From NCBI GenBank assembly GCA_937898535.1, contig CALDKP010000082.1, positions 1 through 17,730 of the forward strand: 17,730 nucleotides of DNA. The letters are read 5' to 3'. This DNA is from an uncultured Sphingomonadales bacterium. GTDB taxonomy: Bacteria; Pseudomonadota; Alphaproteobacteria; Sphingomonadales; Sphingomonadaceae. The notes below the pieces were generated by a model that saw only the letters and a list, made by a program, of their open reading frames with translations, was not told the origin of the DNA and made no database searches. Position 1 is the stretch's first letter, and each line of letters begins with the position of its first letter. Positions 15,733-17,730 of the stretch are shown piece after piece. The translations under genes were made by a program, and so were the position numbers.

Positions 15733-16269
15733 ATGGCACGCTGGTACATCATTCACGCTTATTCGGGTTTTGAAAACAAGGTCCGCGACCAGATTCTTTC
15801 TGAAGCCGAGCGTATTGGCCTCTCGCAGCTCGTGGAAGCTGTCGAGGTTCCGACCGAGCAAGTTACGGAAGTGCGCCGCGGCAAGAAGATTAAGGCCGAA
15901 CGTAAGTTCTTCCCGGGTTATGTTCTTGCCAAGCTGAACATGAACGACGACGTTTATCACTTGGTCAAGAACACCGCCAAGGTAACCGGCTTTCTGGGCG
16001 CGGGTAACAAGCCGCAGCCAATCAGCGAAGCCGAAGCAGCGCGTATTTTGAACACGAAGCAGGAAATGGAAGCTGCGCCGAAGAAGCGCGTTTCGGTCGA
16101 CTACGAAATCGGCGATCAGGTCAAGGTACTTGGCGGTCCATTCGCAAGCTTCAACGGTGCCGTCGAAGAACTCGACTTCGACAAGAACCGCGTGAAGGTA
16201 TCGGTCAGCATCTTTGGCCGCGCGACACCGGTCGAATTGGATTTCGAAGAAGTCGAATTGATGAAGTGA
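15733..16269 (+). CDS. nusG: Transcription termination/antitermination factor NusG
   Basis: Binds the RNA polymerase clamp, suppresses pausing, and links polymerase to Rho or to ribosomal protein S10. The 178-residue protein has the usual two-domain form. The NGN domain starts MARWYIIHAYSGFENKV and includes RKFFPGYVLAKL (57-68). After a linker (about 96-122), a KOW domain follows, with YEIGDQVKVLGGPFASFNG (124-142) and VKVSVSIFGRATPVEL (154-169). The ATG at 15733 is chosen because it begins the conserved N-terminus; the seven extra codons upstream contain the AAGAGA ribosome-binding site. It forms an operon with secE and is closed by an intrinsic terminator overlapping its stop. Confidence 0.97.
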   Translation: MARWYIIHAYSGFENKVRDQILSEAERIGLSQLVEAVEVPTEQVTEVRRGKKIKAERKFFPGYVLAKLNMNDDVYHLVKNTAKVTGFLGAGNKPQPISEAEAARILNTKQEMEAAPKKRVSVDYEIGDQVKVLGGPFASFNGAVEELDFDKNRVKVSVSIFGRATPVELDFEEVELMK

Positions 16270-16296
16270 TGGCCTTCGCTGGCCATCTTTCTTTCT
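16268..16296 (+). terminator. Intrinsic terminator of secE-nusG
   Basis: GATGGCC (16268-16274) and GGCCATC (16281-16287) form a perfect 7-bp stem with loop TTCGCT, followed by a T-rich tract (TTTCTTTCT, 16288-16296). The stem begins inside the nusG stop codon. The T-tract ends two bases before the ATG of the next gene. It is the best intrinsic terminator in the window. Confidence 0.85.
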
Positions 16297-16297
16297 T

Positions 16298-17230
16298 ATG
16301 ACGTCCGCACTCTCGCCTGAACAGATACAGGCGCGCATCGAAAAGGCGAACGCGGCGCACAGCGCGATACCTGCTGACAAGCTGGTTCGTGGCCTTGTCC
16401 GCCTGTTCGACTTTTCCGCCGCAGACGAACCCGACGAATTCACCTTTCCGGCATTCTCTCGTGCATCGCGCGATCGCATTTTCGGCGGTCAGATTATCGC
16501 GCAAGCCATGATGGCAGCAGCGCGCACCGTGGACCCAGATAAGCAAGTCCATTCGCTGCATGCCTATTTCTTGCGCGGTGGCAGCGAAGCCCTGCCGCTG
16601 CACTTTCGCGTCCACCGTGATTTTGATGGCCGCGCATTTTCCAACCGGCGCGTTGTTGTCCGGCAGGAAGGCAAGGTTATTTTCAACCTGACCGCGTCTT
16701 TTCAAAAGCCTGAAGCAGGTTTTTCACATCAAGTACCGATGCCGGACGTGCTGCCACCCGAAAAATGCTGGGATTATTCGGACGCCATGGCGCGCAATCC
16801 CGACATACCGGACAATATGCTTGAGCGCATGGCGCATCCGCGGCCGTTTGAGCTCCGCAGCTTTCGTCCTGCCGCCGATGCCAAGGCCACCAGCCATTAT
16901 CAATGGTTCCGCTTGCGCGCGCCGATTGAGGGCGACCAATTGCTGCACCGCGCACTGCTATCGTTTGCGTCCGATATGGGGCTGCTGTCATCCGCGATGC
17001 TGCCGCATGGACTGCATTGGGTGACGCCCGGCCTGTTTTCCACCAGCCTTGACCATGCCATGTGGTTCCACAACGATGTTCAGGTCGACCAGTGGTTCGT
17101 TTATGTCATGAACAGTGATTGGACCGGGGGCAGCCGCGGTATCAACCATGGCTGGATTTATAGCGAAGATGGCACGTTGGTCGCATCCGTCGTTCAGGAA
17201 GGTCTGCTGCGGCTCACGCCGCCGGCATAA
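16298..17230 (+). CDS. tesB: Acyl-CoA thioesterase II, TesB-like
   Basis: Hydrolyses acyl-CoA to free acid and CoA; a double-hotdog cytoplasmic enzyme of 310 residues, slightly longer than E. coli TesB. The N-terminal hotdog has RIFGGQIIAQAMMAA (60-74) and SLHAYFLRGG (86-95). The C-terminal hotdog has FASDMGLL (223-230), LDHAMWFH (251-258) and ASVVQEGLLR (296-305). The catalytic triad of E. coli (D204, T228, Q278) aligns with D226, S250 and Q300 at constant offset, with serine in place of threonine. The ATG follows directly on the T-tract of the nusG terminator, so no Shine-Dalgarno exists; a leaderless message is possible. It separates nusG from rplK, which is unusual, and probably has no functional link to them. 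Confidence 0.93.
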   Translation: MTSALSPEQIQARIEKANAAHSAIPADKLVRGLVRLFDFSAADEPDEFTFPAFSRASRDRIFGGQIIAQAMMAAARTVDPDKQVHSLHAYFLRGGSEALPLHFRVHRDFDGRAFSNRRVVVRQEGKVIFNLTASFQKPEAGFSHQVPMPDVLPPEKCWDYSDAMARNPDIPDNMLERMAHPRPFELRSFRPAADAKATSHYQWFRLRAPIEGDQLLHRALLSFASDMGLLSSAMLPHGLHWVTPGLFSTSLDHAMWFHNDVQVDQWFVYVMNSDWTGGSRGINHGWIYSEDGTLVASVVQEGLLRLTPPA

Positions 17231-17242
17231 CCGCGCAAAGGC

Positions 17243-17271
17243 TTGCATTATGCCCCCATTGCGGATAGTGG
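17243..17271 (+). promoter_or_regulatory. Candidate rplK promoter
   Basis: TTGCAT (17243-17248), a 17-bp spacer, then TAGTGG (17266-17271). It lies just after the thioesterase stop and would give an rplK leader of about 125 bases that includes the L1-like hairpin. The -10 element is weak. A separate promoter is expected because the nusG terminator should cut rplK off from secE-nusG. Confidence 0.3.
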
Positions 17272-17306
17272 CACCGCTTCTCGGCGCATTAGCGACGTGA
17301 TTCCGT

Positions 17307-17340
17307 GTGGGAGGACATCATATGATGTCTGTTGGACCAC
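17307..17340 (+). promoter_or_regulatory. Candidate ribosomal protein L1 autoregulatory hairpin in the rplK leader
   Basis: GTGG (17307-17310) can pair with CCAC (17337-17340). An asymmetric internal loop (GAG on one side, TGTTGGA on the other) follows. Above it is an upper hairpin built from the 16-bp palindrome GACATCATATGATGTC (17314-17329), which would fold as a 6-bp stem with an ATAT loop. Two helices joined by an asymmetric loop is the known layout of L1 sites. GTGGGAGG here is identical to one strand of the L1-binding stalk of E. coli 23S rRNA as I remember it, where GTGG likewise pairs with CCAC. In other bacteria L1 represses the L11-L1 mRNA through such a site. The lower helix is only 4 bp. 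Confidence 0.5.
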
Positions 17341-17402
17341 TTAATTTGACCCGTTTTCGCTCTTTCAGGGCAGTGCGGCGATAGAATGAAAGGACGCCAT
17401 TC

Positions 17403-17730
17403 ATGGCAAAGAAAATTGACGGCTATATCGGCCTGCAGGTTCCTGCAGGATCAGCCACCCCATCCCCGCCAATCGGCCCAGCATTGGGTCAGCGCGGCGT
17501 AAACATCATGGAATTCTGCAAGCAGTTCAACGCTGCGACCGCTGACATGGAAAAGGGCACCCCGATTCCAACGAAGATCACCGTGTTCGCAGACAAGAGC
17601 TTCACCTTTGCGATGAAGTCGCCACCAGCGACCTACCTCATCAAGAAGGTTCTTGGCCTCAAGTCAGGTTCGAAAGAACCAGGCAAGGTCACCGCTGGTA
17701 AAATCACACGTGCGCAGTTGGAAGAAGTCG
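17403..17730 (+). CDS. rplK: 50S ribosomal protein L11 (N-terminal part, runs off the window)
   Basis: The first 109 codons of L11, about three quarters of the usual 140-odd residues; the rest lies beyond the window. L11 binds the GTPase-associated centre of 23S rRNA with L10/L7/L12. The N-terminal domain has IDGYIGLQVPAGSATPSPP (5-23), IGPALGQRGVNIMEFCKQFN (24-43) with the hallmark proline-rich loop, and FTFAMKSPPATYLIKK (67-82). The C-terminal RNA-binding domain begins with KVTAGKITRAQLEE (95-108). AAAGGA lies eight bases before the ATG. rplA (L1) is expected next but is not in view. Confidence 0.97.
   Translation, partial: MAKKIDGYIGLQVPAGSATPSPPIGPALGQRGVNIMEFCKQFNAATADMEKGTPIPTKITVFADKSFTFAMKSPPATYLIKKVLGLKSGSKEPGKVTAGKITRAQLEEV

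Noticed and set aside
15697..16479. Open frame of 260 codons opposite nusG and the start of the thioesterase
   Set aside because: Antisense to nusG and tesB and across a terminator; low-complexity shadow composition and no family features.
17346..17387. TTGACC with TAGAAT as an rplK promoter
   Set aside because: The two elements are about 30 bp apart, much too far for a sigma-70-type promoter, and neither has a partner at 16-18 bp.

Overview
The window looks like chromosomal DNA of an alphaproteobacterium, most likely of the Sphingomonadales. The inference rests on two large TonB-dependent receptors of the type abundant in that order, a plant-type GshA, a tRNA-Trp / secE / nusG / rplK neighbourhood, and protein sequences throughout that read as sphingomonad-like. 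GC is moderate by eye. No insertion sequence, integrase, CRISPR array or phage gene is visible. Coding density is high; the largest gaps are about 200 to 230 bases.

Region 1 (1-6911) is a phosphate block. On the minus strand a TonB-dependent receptor runs into the 5' part of a lipoprotein beta-propeller phytase, which leaves the window at base 1. Divergent from it on the plus strand is a ppk-ppx pair (polyphosphate kinase and exopolyphosphatase, overlapping by ATGA). The 202-base divergent region holds a 7-4-7 candidate PhoB box facing the receptor/phytase side and a weaker one facing ppk. The simplest reading is capture and hydrolysis of inositol phosphates at the outer membrane on one side, and storage and release of phosphate as polyphosphate on the other.

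Region 2 (6927-11179) is housekeeping metabolism. ubiA (ubiquinone synthesis) and a Tas-like aldo-keto reductase form a minus-strand pair. It is divergent from rsmE (16S rRNA m3U1498 methyltransferase), followed by gshA (glutamate-cysteine ligase). The ubiA/rsmE divergent region contains a perfect 9-bp inverted repeat.

Region 3 (11331-13731) is a second, apparently solitary TonB-dependent receptor of unknown substrate, closed by a strong hairpin.

Region 4 (13721-17730) is a translation/secretion neighbourhood: tRNA-Trp(CCA), secE, nusG, and the start of rplK, cut by the window end. Two kinds of accessory gene interrupt it. A minus-strand pair of membrane proteins (a 4-TM protein of unknown family and a DUF808/YedI protein) lies between tRNA-Trp and secE. 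A TesB-type acyl-CoA thioesterase lies between nusG and rplK. A good intrinsic terminator covers the nusG stop and runs into the thioesterase start. The rplK leader contains a hairpin that resembles the ribosomal protein L1 site of 23S rRNA, and similar candidate promoters (TTGCNN, 17 bp, TANNGG) precede tRNA-Trp, secE and rplK.

I found no clearly new multi-gene system. The most interesting points are the phosphate locus with its candidate PhoB boxes, the L1-like leader of rplK, and the layout of the interrupted secE-nusG-rplK region.
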